A stretch of DNA of 64,000 nucleotides from Gonocerus acuteangulatus (Eukaryota; Arthropoda; Insecta; Hemiptera; Coreidae). The position numbers and the translations under genes are program-made. The notes beneath the pieces are model-generated. The model was not told the origin of the DNA, searched no databases, and worked only from the letters and a program-made list of their open reading frames with translations. Each line of letters starts with the position of its first letter. Positions within the stretch are counted from its first letter, which is position 1. The stretch spans positions 57,725,459 through 57,789,458 of the forward strand of contig OX328124.1 of the NCBI GenBank assembly GCA_946811695.1, written 5' to 3'. Below are positions 35,218 to 46,582 of this stretch, one piece after another.

Positions 35218-36480
35218 GTGTGTGCATTCAATTCTAGGTTTTGTGAATGGTATTTTTTCTCTCATATTTGTTTTATTACAGCAGGGCCAATAAGTGATGA
35301 TAAGTTTTATGAGTCGTAGTTTATTATCAGTCCTGCAGTTTATAAGCGCAGATGCTGGTATCATATAGACCTTGTACTAAATATCCCCAGTCAATCATAT
35401 TTTAAGTATACACCCAAATACATAAATAAATATACGAATATTCATGTAGAAAATTAGTCATTAGGTCTCATGAGAAATTTGTGTTGTTTAATTGTGTTGG
35501 GTCAATTATAGTCTGTTATAAACAGGATTTGCTTGTGAAAACAACGTCCTTCCTCATGATATGCAATAATGACTTAAACCTCCGGCTCGAAGGAAGGAAC
35601 TCTCATCTTAGCATATGTATATATAATGTTTGTGTGTGTGTATAAATCATGGGGCGAGGAAGCGGGGGCTAAGTATGATGATAAACAATGTATTTTCTTT
35701 TGAAATAATAATAAATTCTTCTTACTGGATTATTTGCAAAATTGATATCGAAAGCGTTGTTTTTATTATTAGTAACATCTTAAACCAGACATAAAAATTC
35801 AGTACCCTTCTAGTGCTCTTTCCGATGTTCTCCTGCAATTATGGGAATATTTTGCTTTTGAAGTGTTCCCACCCAATCCTCTTGGCAGATCCCTTTCTTC
35901 CAATGTTATTCCTGATAACCCTCCTCGCCGCCTCACCGCCATTGGCCACGAGACAACTTATTGCAAGAAATTGTGTAAATATTGTAAATAGTGTATATAG
36001 TTCAACCAATTTTACATTAAAATAAGATAAGAAGTGTTCCTTGGTGGTGACACTAATTGTAAAATGGGAGAACTAAATGAAGAAATCTTCAAAAGCACTG
36101 AACAATACTCAAGTAGAAATACAGAAGACAAAAGAATAGATAAAACAAAGAAGAGCATTGTTAGAAACCACGGAGTCCGCTGGAATGTATATACATAAAT
36201 AGATGTCGTATTTACTGCCATGCAAAGATAACATATACCGGGCCTAAAGGTTCTAGTGTTATTCACCTTGTTTATTTAACACTTTAGGATTAAGGAGTAT
36301 TATTGACTTTTTGGGGGAGCAACAGACAAATACCGGTGCTCTCTCACCCTCGGATCATTTTCCCCGTGCGTTATATATTAAAAATAAAGGAAAAAATATC
36401 CAAATAAACAAAGACACTCTTTTTACAGACAACATCAGGCACTCAAGGAGCGAATTAGTCTGGGAAACTAAGCACTCGGC
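35218..36480. other. Unassigned non-coding stretch
   Basis: Short TG run at 35629-35642. No gene or element recognised. Confidence 0.4.
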
Positions 36481-36507
36481 TCTTTATTTACAAAAAAATA
36501 TATATAT

Positions 36508-36510
<3 letters not shown>

Positions 36511-36560
<50 letters not shown>
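36511..36560. repeat. (GA)n microsatellite
   Basis: Nearly pure GA run with one AA interruption at 36541. Confidence 0.95.
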
Positions 36561-36561
<1 letters not shown>

Positions 36562-36702
36562 CCCCGAATATTTGGCCTCGATGCGATCTGTCAATCTGCG
36601 TCGACGTTTTATATATATATATATTACGACCGGTTAAATCAAGACCGCTCGAAAAATGTCGTCGTAGATTGACACTTTCCATCGAGGCCATATTCGGGGT
36701 TC
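36562..36702. repeat. ~50-bp inverted repeat around a TA run
   Basis: CCCCGAATATTTGGCCTCGA at 36562, continuing TGCGATCTGTCAATCTGCGTCGACG, is mirrored by 36652-36702 (CGTCGTAGATTGACACTTTC, then CATCGAGGCCATATTCGGGG). The centre holds ATATATATATAT. A small foldback or MITE remnant. Confidence 0.75.
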
Positions 36703-36769
36703 TCTCCCTACACGCCATAGGACATTGGTGCCTGATGTAATTTGTGAAGCCACATACCACAAGGATTTT

Positions 36770-36935
36770 AAGAAGAAAGGAATATTTGGGATTCGGCTGG
36801 GAGAAAACGTCCGATTTTTAGAAAAATCTATATTTCCAACGATTCGGAATGCTCTTTGGCAGCCTTCTTCAACCATTCCTGTCTTAGCGGAATCTCAAGC
36901 ATTCCTGTCTTAGCCAAATCCCAACTATTCCTTGC
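36770..36935 (-). repeat. PLE terminal fragment
   Basis: GGGATTCGGCTGGGAGAAAA, then AAAAATCTATATTTCCAACG and TTTGGCAGCCTTCTTCA parallel 43319-43411 of the PLE remnant (GGGATTCGGCTAAATAAACC, AAAAATCTATATTTCGGACG, TTGGTAGCCTTCGTCA). At 36908-36935 the outermost motif recurs inverted (TTAGCCAAATCCCAACTATT). AGCATTCCTGTCTTAGC-like words are repeated at 36875-36912. Confidence 0.65.
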
Positions 36936-37539
36936 CTTCGTATCTCCTCAACAGCTTACTCAACTTCATCTTATTATGAGTGCAGAGATTTTGAGAAACA
37001 TTTCTCCTTGTCATTAATAGATGTTTTTGTTTGCCATATCTTGGACTCTTTTAGTATAGCCTGCGGTTCTTTAAGACAGATATGGCGCAGGTCTGTCGCA
37101 AATGAGGTAGAAGAGAGATTGACCAGATAGGGACAAGCAGAGGGCTGTAGGACAAGCTTGGATAGTTGTCATTCGATAGCTGTCGAGTGAACGTCACCGA
37201 GAGGAGACATGGCGGGGGTAGGGCTGGGATAATAACCTCATTTCGGTTCGGCCGAGGGCTGAGGATCAATGGCGGCACACAAACAGACCACCAACCTCTG
37301 TTTTCCTTTTATACACTCCTCTTTCTGTGTCATCTCCCATGTCTGCCGTTCATTATGCTGATCTACTCTCATTTACATCTTCATATCTTACGTTAGTCTT
37401 CATAGTATTTCTTAGGGCTCTTTATCTTCTTCAATTACCTACCCTTCTTCCTTCACTGGTTCTTCTTTCCTCCAACATCTTTCGCAATATGGAGGCATCT
37501 TTTTTTAGTATAGAATTAACGGAATAACTGAATGGTTTC
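36936..37539. other. Unassigned non-coding stretch
   Basis: Locally less AT-rich (37160-37280); open frames in both directions overlap and none has a recognisable motif. Confidence 0.35.
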
Positions 37540-37851
37540 GGGTCTTTTTGCGAAGGCCACATCCAGTTACTTTTGAGGTAGCAGTAGTGATTTATAACAG
37601 TTACTCGTACTCGCTGATAAGCTTACTGATTAGCTTATGAGTTCTTTGCTGGTTATCTATTACTACTTGACTCGTTATCTACGGTTATAATTCATATTAT
37701 ATAATGGCAAGCAATATGTATTAATAAAAAGGTTAATATGATCAAAATCAATTCTCTCAACTACGAAAAAAGTTATTAATCATTAAAGTTAACTGTTTTG
37801 CAGGTTATGAAGGATAATATAATGAAAGATATTTGTAAACACATATTTTAT

Positions 37852-37856
<5 letters not shown>

Positions 37857-37890
<34 letters not shown>
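37857..37890. repeat. (CT)n microsatellite
   Basis: Pure CT run of about 34 bp. Confidence 0.95.
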
Positions 37891-37894
<4 letters not shown>

Positions 37895-37994
37895 GGATAT
37901 TTTACATTTATTTAGCATTATGGGCATACTTGCTATGCGTTTCCGCTTGCTACGCTCGCTCAAGAAGATATCAAAACTCTAGTCAATCCAACTT

Positions 37995-38026
37995 GCTAAA
38001 ATTAATAGAATTCTATTAATTTTAGC
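37995..38026. repeat. Perfect 32-bp palindrome
   Basis: GCTAAAATTAATAGAA followed directly by its reverse complement TTCTATTAATTTTAGC, centred on GAATTC. A third copy of the half-site, GCTAAAATTAATGGGATTCC, follows at 38046, and CTAGTCAATCCAAC / CTAGTCTATCCAAC precede both. Confidence 0.9.
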
Positions 38027-38497
38027 GACTCTAGTCTATCCAACCCGCTAAAATTAATGGGATTCCATTTTCTTTGTCAGGAACATCGCGAACTAATTGT
38101 AAAAGACTCATTTTTTCTCACTAACATTAGCAGAGCTTTTTCATAAACAAAAGCTAATTCACTGTTGAAGGTTACTTTACTCCCAAAAACCAATGCAATT
38201 GGTCATCGGAATCCTCCAATAGGAAGGCAAATGAGTTATGCGCATGCGCTGAATCACTGATACAATCACTACTGCTACTTTAAAAGTAACTGGATGTGGT
38301 CTTCGCAAAAATACCCAAGGTTTCTTTATTCTTGATAAAGTTTAATCCATTTCCTGTTACTAACACACATATTTAATTCTGATCAACTCCTGGTCTCACA
38401 TATTTGAGTGCCTCAGAACCGGCATCTTGCGGAATCCAAATGAACTAGTAGACTTAGAATTTGGGAACAGTTTTAGATGAGGACCACACTCGAATCC

Positions 38498-38640
38498 CGG
38501 CAGCTCAAGTGTTTTGGGCACTTTTGTCGCATGGATGACGAAAGAGAACCAAAGACAGTTTTAGAAACGTAACCCTCTGGGAAAAGATCGCGAGGTCGGC
38601 CTAGGATCTCCTACGATGAAAATATCCAGAGGATTCTATA
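38498..38640 (+). pseudogene. LINE C-terminal fragment
   Basis: One frame encodes Q-L-K-C-F-G-H-F-C-R-M-D-D then, after a stop, G-K-R-S-R-G-R-P-R-I-S. This resembles the R-W-x-G-H-V-x-R-M...G-R-P-x-x-R-W C-terminal region of arthropod endonuclease-RT elements, like that at 3050-3180. Short and interrupted. Confidence 0.5.
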
Positions 38641-38644
38641 TGTC

Positions 38645-40425
38645 TCCTAACATTCATAAAGTCAGATTTTGGACGTGAGCAGATGAGGAAATGGTCTATT
38701 TGATTGGCCACTAGACCATCAGGATCTTTCTAAGTCCCTTGTAAATCCTCTCTCCTGGAAAGAGCGTAATGCCTATGGTTAGTCTGCAATTTGACGCACC
38801 GCCTTTTTAGTCGGTGAACATTGTTGTTGCTATTGTAAGGAGGCTTTAGGGTTTACTAGTTAGTCAATATGCTAATTCTCTTCCAAACTGTGCATTGAAG
38901 TCCCCAAATACAATTTTCACCTCATGTACATTACAGCAATGTATGATTCTTCCATGATTCTGATAAAACAGGTATTTTTGTTCGTCACCTGTTACTTCTG
39001 TATCTGCCAGTTTCTTGACTCCTAATCGAAGGTGACCGTGGTAAGTCGTTGCCTTTGAGTTAGACTGGTTTTATCTGAATGTTGAAATATTCTAAATTGT
39101 TGTTTTACGGAAGTGACTAACCCCCTGCCACCTAGACCGCTGGGAGAGCTCTCTCCTAAGAGCCTCCTCACTTGCTCCCCATCCCTAAGCGGCCGAGAAC
39201 GGTTCGTACTAGGCCGTTAATCTCTCGTTAATCATTACTTATGTAACCGAATAATATCTGAATTTTGTTTCGACTGCACTAAATGCTGTAGGATACATTA
39301 GCAAATTCTGAAGATAATTCTTAAATGTTTTCAACGATAAACTTCATAAATTAACACAAAATAGAGAAAAATAAAATTTTTCTTAACTCACTTTCTACGA
39401 TATCATTAGCTTGTTTAACTTTTCTTTCTTTTTTTTTTAATGGACGTGTTCATGATTCGCAACTGGATGCATAAATTGTTATTTTTCCTCTATTTTCAAA
39501 GGTGGGCATAAATGTGTACGTACGTTTATAAAACTGAAGAGAATTGAGTCCCTGGACATGACGTACATAAATGAGTTTTAACCTGAACATCAGCTAATAG
39601 AGAAATGCTCTAGAATCCACGACCGAGATGCTTTTGAAGACACCGAAAGGAACATTCGAGATCAATATATTATCAGAATTTTAGGAATATTCTAGTATGA
39701 AGTGGTGATTTGAAATCCATTAATTGTTATTAAAAAAGAAGACATGTTATATATACGAATTGATATGAATTGATCAGAAAAAGAATAATTTTGAAATATT
39801 GAAGACGGAAAATTTTTCAAATACATATGAATTTACTGAAATGAGGAGCGGACCTTATTCCGCTGAAGAAGTGAATGAACGATATTGTTATTAAATATAC
39901 GTGGTTCTCAGCGGAAGCGTCAAATTACTTTTCACGTTACTTCTGTGGGTGACGTAAAAAGAACAAAAACTTTCAAAAACCAGTCAGAATAAATTTTACC
40001 TGAGACCGGTCAACTTTGACCCCGAACAAAGTTTAGGACTTAGCCGAATAACTTTGTTTACGAGGTTGGGAAGACTTGTTTCTCAGTCAACTCTATAACC
40101 CTCTCGACCTTTTTCGCACTTATAAGATCAATCTATTTAATTCTATAAGGTTTTGTTATCTAAATTATTTGTTTGAATAGTTCTTTGCTTTTCTACTTCT
40201 GCGAATAAAAAAGCTATAAAAGCTTTATGTACATCTCTACATAATTTCTTGTTTCGTCATTCAAATTCTTAGCTACTTAGGCATTTAGCAAGCTAACAAG
40301 TAACATGATACCGTCCTTATCCTTTTATATACAAAATATATTTGGTTATGTATGAAGGTTTTAGAAGTAATAAACATTACGGATATGATCACATTACGTA
40401 CAATAAAAATAATAATAATATTAAT
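38645..40425. other. Unassigned non-coding stretch
   Basis: GC-richer patch at 39120-39215 of unknown origin. No gene recognised. Confidence 0.35.
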
Positions 40426-40429
40426 AATT

Positions 40430-40490
40430 AATAGTGCCGCTAATGGCCTAGAAGTTGGTGCACCGTAAAAATAATTAAAAAAAAATATAA
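40430..40490 (+). repeat. SINE family C, 3'-end fragment
   Basis: GTGCCGCTAATGGCCTAGAA, then GTTGGTGCACCGTAAAAATA and an A-rich tail match the 3' end of SINE C (GTCGGCGCTAATGGCCCAGA at 52709). Confidence 0.75.
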
Positions 40491-40491
40491 A

Positions 40492-41109
40492 TATGCCAGA
40501 TCGAGTTAATCAAAATAAACTTACATTGTCAAAGTTATAAATGTTGGGTGTTTTCAAACGTTTAAGAATTCTTTGATTATATTGACTACTGTCTGTAAGT
40601 AATTCATGAGCATGTCGTGTGGTAGGTCGATCTAGATTTTGATGTTGATTTCATTCTGTTAGAACGGGAGTCGTTTCCACGAGAGTAAAGTGTTTTGCAA
40701 TTAGATTTTTTTTTTTTTTTTTCTGTTTTAGCCACAAATTTCTCGTTTGCGTCCAATTCGAAATCTCGGGGTACCATATTTTCTCGCCAACCCGAACTAC
40801 ACGTGGACTCTTGACTTACCGGTATCATCATACGAAATTTACGGGCGATTTGACAAATTTACAAACTAAATCACGTTTTAGTAAGGAAAACAAATTGATT
40901 CTTTACAAATAACTACTAAATCTAATTTGCACGTACGCTTGAAAACTCTGGGGGCCTGCGAAAACATCGAACATCAGGCGTATCCAACCATTCCAATCCT
41001 AAATCCTAAGAGCTATCGTCAATACTCGCTTCTATGTTTCCTACCGCAATGTCCATAAAGACCTCAACATCCCACACATCACATTTGCATGTAACATATT
41101 TATATGTTA
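40492..41109. other. Unassigned non-coding stretch
   Basis: No gene or element recognised. T-run at 40708-40722. Confidence 0.4.
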
Positions 41110-41124
41110 TATTATCCAAATTCC

Positions 41125-41456
41125 GGGGGCGAGGTTTTTCTCAGTGGTAGAGGACTGGACTAATATGCTGGGGTACCTGAGTTCAAATCCCGAACAAAGA
41201 TTTTTGTCTTCTGGCGTCTTCGTTCATGGGTTGGATTCGGCCTCCGTGCCCGTCCCTAGGCAAACCTATCCCTTTAAATAATTTATTAATGGTACCTTGG
41301 TGCTCAAATATCAAAACCAGGCGGTCGGAGCATAGTATTGACCACACTATCTCCCTAGTGTGTTGTGATGGTCATTAATCAGATACCTCTACAGTATCTG
41401 CCCCTCAGTGCCCTCGTGGCCTGTTACATGACTGTTTTTTTTTGTATTATTATTAT
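41125..41456 (+). mobile_element. SINE family A, copy 3, with 15-bp target duplication
   Basis: tRNA-like head (GAGGTTTTTCTCAGTGGTAG, B box GAGTTCAAATCCCGAAC), body with CTTCGTTCATGGGTTGGATT, 3' end TATCTGCCCCTCAGTGCCC and an ATT-repeat tail. It is flanked by identical 15-mers TATTATCCAAATTCC at 41110-41124 and 41457-41471, a target-site duplication that fixes the ends and shows LINE-assisted retrotransposition. Confidence 0.92.
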
Positions 41457-41471
41457 TATTATCCAAATTCC

Positions 41472-42252
41472 AAAACTATTCACTTATTGAAATCCTCTCC
41501 TATCGAGCATCTCCCATCCACTCTCTCCACCAAGGTGACTCAGGAGACAGAGATCTGCTGCAGATACCATGTGAAGTTTTAGCAATTGTTTTCTCTTCCT
41601 TCTAGTGCACCAATGTCTCTGGGTCACCTATCTCTCTTCCGATTCTAGCCACTGGTCTTGTCCACAGAACCCTTATATTGTATCATATTACCAGACATAG
41701 TCATATACAGAATGAAATAACCAATAAAGAAATTAATTGAAAACGGATTTAATAACAAAAATTCGTTTTTCTTGTTTTCCTTCTTTATTTATTTATTTTG
41801 CCTGTATGCTGCAATATATTTAATATTTTATCTCCACTATTTAGGTATTATTTACCACGCTTCTAAAAATTGGTATTACTTATAAATTACTCCAGACTCA
41901 ACATATTCCATGATTTTTTTTTTTTTTTTCATTGCACAGCCAGTATTTTACAAATTAAAACTGGAGGGGACTTAAAGTAATAATAACAATAATAAAATAG
42001 GTCCAAGTACAAATATCAAAGTTCATAGTGCTCGTTGGCTTCATAATATACTCCTCAATTAAAGCAAAGTTGTGCTACATGAACAGATACTCATAAATTC
42101 GTTTGTTATTACATCGTCCGGATTTCTCCTCGAAAAATGTTTTAAAATACTCAATTTCACTACTTTTAATGAATTGCTAGAAAACTATGTAAAATAATAA
42201 ATGCTTTAGGCCACTTTCAGTTGCTATCTACTTCAGAGCTTCAAATGTCATA
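41472..42252. other. Unassigned non-coding stretch
   Basis: AT-rich, no gene or element recognised. Confidence 0.4.
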
Positions 42253-42256
42253 TTAA

Positions 42257-42395
42257 CCCATTAGCGCCGTGCGTTACCATATGGTAAAGCCAATATCTAA
42301 GCAATAATAGAAAAAATATATTATATACTAAGTTCGTAAAATTGATTTATTTGCATTAACAATTTTTTGAAAAAAAGAAACTCCGCGCTAATGGG
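42257..42395. mobile_element. piggyBac-type MITE, 139 bp
   Basis: Ends CCCATTAGCGC and GCGCTAATGGG are perfect 11-bp inverted repeats starting with CCC, preceded by TTAA (42253-42256) and followed by TTAC, a one-base variant of TTAA. CCC...GGG ends and a TTAA target are the signature of piggyBac transposons. No coding capacity. Confidence 0.75.
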
Positions 42396-42399
42396 TTAC

Positions 42400-43305
42400 T
42401 GATCCATAAAAATAATCTCTCTCACAATACAAAAAAAAAAGTCAAAATTAATTCAAATGAGTGATTGAAAATAAATAATAAAAAATATATATTGAACAAA
42501 TAACAGTACAGGACTTATTTAATACATCACGCGCGTACGTATTAAATGACTGGTTACATAAATGTCTAGAGACAAGCAATAAATTATGATTATCAAAAGT
42601 GTCTCCACATTTTTCAGTGATTTTCGTTGTCCACATTCATTTTCAGGATCTCAAAATAGTTCGGCTCTCCTCGCATAAGCCGTGAAGTATATCATAATGA
42701 TTCTCAAAAATTATTCAAGGAAGGAAAGGAACTATTTTCAGATCCTGCAAAATGAATTTGGACAAAGGCGAGAAATCATTACGTAGTAAGAAAAACTTGA
42801 ACTAATGAAAGATGAATACTGACGAGAAGAGAAGAAGTAGCACTGACAAGACTTAGCATTGGACACCCATTAATTTGGCATAATTACCTCATGTAGAAAA
42901 GGGACAAACCAATATAATGACTTTTTAATATAATTTTGTCGAAGAAATATACACTCAGTGAATGTAAAAGACGTGACAACCTGGACATTCCAGTTGACGT
43001 AGAGGGATTTCTTACAGCAGCTCATACATTAACTCTCTACTACACAATTTAAATCGAAACAATATATATGGTACAATTTAAATATTGAGAAACATATAAA
43101 ACCAAGTCCTTTAGTTAACATAATAACTACATGTAATAGGCCAGATAAGACAATGGAACGTGTTCAAAATAAATGCACTCTTGATAGAGATATAATGAAA
43201 AGAAAACAAACAGAAAAAAGTCGTTTAGTTAAAAAATCATTTATATGTTTTAAACTTGTATAATATGTCATGATGATTTGATAGTTAGCCGTCGAGGTGA
43301 TAAGT
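42400..43305. other. Unassigned non-coding stretch
   Basis: No gene or element recognised. Confidence 0.4.
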
Positions 43306-43309
43306 AAAG

Positions 43310-44065
43310 ATGGAATGGTTGGGATTCGGCTAAATAAACCTCAATATGATTTTGTTTTAAAAAATCTATATTTCGGACGTTTCGGCTACTCATTGGTAGC
43401 CTTCGTCAGCTAAAATGACAAAAAAAGAAATTAATACAGAAACAAAAAAAATGTAAAATTGTGATAGGTAACAGAACTATAAATACAATTAACTTATAAA
43501 AGAACATATCGTCTTAAATTCTTAGAATGAGTAGAATGAAAAAGTAAATAGGTACAATATTTGATTTTAATAGTCATTAGTAACATTAATTGATTTTACA
43601 AAGAAATAAGAAACTACATACCAATGACAAATATAGTAGCTAATAGTAACATTAATTAGGAGAAAAAGGTGTTAATGGAAGGATACCCAAGGGGCATGGG
43701 AAAAATCTAGGTGGGAAGTAGGGAGAGTTTTTGGAAAATATTAGCGTACATAGGAGAAATGCCTTGTTGGTCAGTTTTGTAGTTTATATTGTTTTTGTTT
43801 AAGATTATGTGTACACATTCCGAGATCTGTAGTCTTTTTTTTGTTTCGTTCTGTAGAAAGAATTTTCGTGTCGTCGAAGTTAAAGGTGTGTTTTTGTGTA
43901 ATGGCGTGTTTAGCAAGTGCAGATTTATCTATTTCTTTATTAGTGATGGTTCGTTTATGTTGTGTAAGACGTGAGTGAATGTCATTTATGGTTTCTCCTA
44001 TGTATACACCATTACAGGAAGGGGTTTGGCAAGGGACTTGGTAAACACAACGGGTGGTTTTCTAA
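43310..44065 (-). pseudogene. Penelope-like element, GIY-YIG endonuclease and 3' end
   Basis: Minus strand. From about 44055 downward one frame encodes C-V-Y-Q-V-P-C, then C-N-G-V-Y-I-G-E-T, then H-S-R-L-T-Q-H-K-R and A-L-A-K-H-A-I-T-Q-K-H. This is the PLE version of the GIY-YIG nuclease: paired Cys, Y-I-G-E-T and the Arg and His positions in order. In PLEs this domain nicks target DNA to prime reverse transcription. A frame change near 43850 leads to E-C-V-H-I-I-L-N-K-N-N-I-N and M-Y-A-N-I-F. Non-coding 3' sequence follows to 43310, ending with GCTGACGAAGGCTACCAATG and AGTAGCCGAAACGTCCGAAA, the hairpin tail usual in these elements. The RT domain upstream is missing. Confidence 0.88.
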
Positions 44066-44069
44066 AAGC

Positions 44070-44760
44070 ACTCAATTTTTTTTCTGAAATAATTTTATTT
44101 GTTAATTTTATTTTATTTTATTTTCCTTCCTTTTATTCTTGTATTTTCTATATGATTTCCAAAGACATCTAACAATTTATTTTTTTTGCATTTTTTTTAA
44201 CTCTTATTGTCAGTTTTTGAAAAATGGAAGAGCTTTTCGCTCTTTTTTGCGGGGTTCCAATAAACAAAAAATAAAGACACTTCAGACTAAGATTGAAAAA
44301 AAATGAATTAAAAGGAGATACAAACGCGAAATTGTTAAAGGAAAATTCTCTCTTTTTTTTTTTTTTGCTAATTTAGAGTACCTTAATATTTATCGTTTTT
44401 TAATTGAAAATTCTTTTCTCTCTCTCTACATGATTGTAATATTAATTGAGGAGTAAGTTTTCAAAAGTGATTAGTCAGAATGTAATGAAAGCTAAATCAG
44501 CTTTTCTTATTGACTTAAGAAAAATCAATTTTAACAATAAATAATATCTACTGTTTATTTTGTTATTTTTAGATATTTTTTTTTTATTAATTCCTACAAG
44601 TGTCGCCATAATGAAATGTAAACAGGAGAAAATTTCTAATGTTTAATCTCTATTTCCTAGTAGATAAAAACTAAATTTCCATTACATCCTACTCTTATAT
44701 CACACATGTATCGTTTCCATTCATCCGTTTTAGCACTTTCCTCCGAAGGAAAGTAGCTGT
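44070..44760. other. Unassigned non-coding stretch
   Basis: Many A/T homopolymers; no gene recognised. Confidence 0.4.
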
Positions 44761-44789
44761 TGAGGTTGCACTCATGACGGAATTTTTGA

Positions 44790-45075
44790 AAAATTTCTTC
44801 GGAATCTTTATCGATCCACATCGATTTCAACAAAACTCGGTATTTGTTGTGTTCAACTGAAGAGAAAAATGCGTTGTAAAAATAAACTAAATCGGTTGAC
44901 TAGAAGGGAGGGTTTACTCCGGACAGAAATTACTAATTTCCTTATACCGGTCGTAATTTCTGTTGTATTGTTATGAAACTCTTTATACGTCCTGGCTATC
45001 TAATAAGAAAGAAGTGTTTTGAAAATTAACTAAATCGGTCTATTGGAAGGGGGGGGGGGTTACTCTGTACTATGT
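44790..45075 (+). repeat. ~147-bp tandem repeat, locus 1 (about 2 units)
   Basis: TAAACTAAATCGGTTGACTA at 44880 recurs as TTAACTAAATCGGTCTATTG at 45026, and GGGTTTACTCCGG at 44913 recurs as GGGGTTACTCTG at 45057: a period near 146. TTATACCGGTCGTAATTTCT lies between. The same consensus appears at 47590-47830 and 59110-60165. Confidence 0.75.
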
Positions 45076-45084
45076 TTGAATTGA

Positions 45085-45559
45085 ATTCTTCCGCTAAACG
45101 TAGGTTCGCGAAACTCATCAAGATCAATAGATGAAATGTGAAGCATTGTGTATTTAGTACGTAGTGTAGTACCACGCATACACAAAACTATGGAAAAAAA
45201 TTTATTACAAAATTAATAATTGAAACAACTGCTCATAAAAGCAAAAGAGCACAGCTATTAATGTTTTTATTTTAATTATCTATATAGGTTATTTTAAGCA
45301 AATTATTCAGGAATGCATTCGACACTACCCAATTCTGAGGAAAGTACTTAGTTATGCAGCTCCTGCGTGACGGACATTTTGATTTTCTGATTTTTTCTTG
45401 GAATTTTTATGGATCACCTACACTCGAAACCTTATGCTCTGTCTCACTATTTTGCTCTGTATAATTTATATCAGACGTGTTTTTTACAAATATCTAGAAT
45501 CATTCTAAACATTGTAAATGGAATATTTCCAGTTAGAAAAGTGCCAAATTGTCGACTGC

Positions 45560-45592
<33 letters not shown>

Positions 45593-46450
45593 ATGTATGT
45601 TGACACTTTCTATGTTTGATGTTTAGGAAAATACAAGTGGCTCATTACATAATTTCATGGTGGATTTTATGAATTGTGTAAGGCCTTTGTCGTATTATCA
45701 TAAATAGTATTCGTGCAATATTCAATTTAAATACCTGTTTAACTTTTGAAACAAAAAAATAAATAAAGAAGATTAAGATGAATATGCATTTGACGAGAAA
45801 GTAGAAAGTCGTCCCAAGCTTATATTAACAAGTGGAATATAAAAATAGTCTCGATCTAGATACCATATGTTGATTACCGTTTCCCTTTTAATATAAGATA
45901 TGAAATATCACCAAATCAATATTAAATAATTCATATTAATGTTGAGGAGATTATGAAATGTGTAACATGTGTTTATGGAGTGCCGGCCAGATCTAAGCAG
46001 TAATGTGTCAGCCGTGAATTGTGGTTAAAGCTCTCGATAATAATAGAGCCGACGCCGACGTTTCACATGAATTTTACATAATCATTACAGCTTTTTTCCC
46101 CCTCCGCCCTAACTCCGTACTAATCTTTCAACAATCCCTCGTCTCCACAATACAAATACATTATATGTATAGTTTAGATTTTGCTGGCAATTTCTAATAC
46201 AACAATAGCACAATACTATTCCAGATCTTCGTTTTATATTTATTCTCTTCTATTTTTGTCTTAATTAAATATACACACTTTCTACTCGGGGTATATTGGC
46301 TGAAACCATTAAAACAGTAGCAGAATATATTTTACGTGCACCAATTTGTTTTAAAAATTAGGCCCTTACATGCTTTGTAGCCTTACTTTTCACATGCATT
46401 CGGTTATTTATATAAAATGTCTTAAATTTGAAATATTATTATTAGTAAAC
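45085..46450. other. Unassigned non-coding stretch
   Basis: 45345-45395 (ATGCAGCTCCTGCGTGACGG) resembles the far end of family F. T-run at 45562-45588. No gene recognised. Confidence 0.35.
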
Positions 46451-46454
46451 CAAC

Positions 46455-46582
46455 AGCCATAGCTACGTTGTGTACACTGTTTCCCTTAGATCAAGGAAGT
46501 TAAGCAACGTAGGGTGTGGCCAGTATTTACTATTAAGGAAGACCGACCGCCAGGGAAACCCACGTAAAAACGTAGCTATAGT
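46455..46582 (+). pseudogene. 5S rRNA-like sequence (5S pseudogene or 5S-derived SINE)
   Basis: The core GATCAAGGAAGTTAAGCAAC (46490-46509), then GTAGGGTGTGGCCAGTATTT and GACCGCCAGGGAAACCC, follows the order of eukaryotic 5S rRNA (GATCnCnGAAGTTAAGCAnC, GTCGGGCnTGGTTAGTACTT, GGGnGACCGCCTGGGAA). This includes the internal A box and C box used by TFIIIA and RNA polymerase III. The 5' CCATAGCTACGT and 3' ACGTAGCTATAG are complementary over about 11 bp, as the closing helix of 5S would be. The helix sequence and loop differ from real 5S, so it is not a functional gene. It may be the head of a 5S-derived SINE. Confidence 0.65.

Larger units (their letters stand above)
37540..38316. mobile_element. 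TIR element, 777 bp, non-autonomous
   Basis: The left end GGGTCTTTTTGCGAAGGCCA, continuing CATCCAGTTACTTTTGAGGTAGCAGTAGTGATT, is matched by the reverse complement of the right end, GGGTATTTTTGCGAAGACCA, continuing CATCCAGTTACTTTTAAAGTAGCAGTAGTGATT: about 50 bp of TIR with few differences. No transposase. The interior holds a CT microsatellite and a 32-bp perfect palindrome. Confidence 0.82.

Noticed and set aside
36012..37527. Several 60-108 residue frames on both strands
   Set aside because: They overlap microsatellites, inverted repeats and each other, and none shows a domain.
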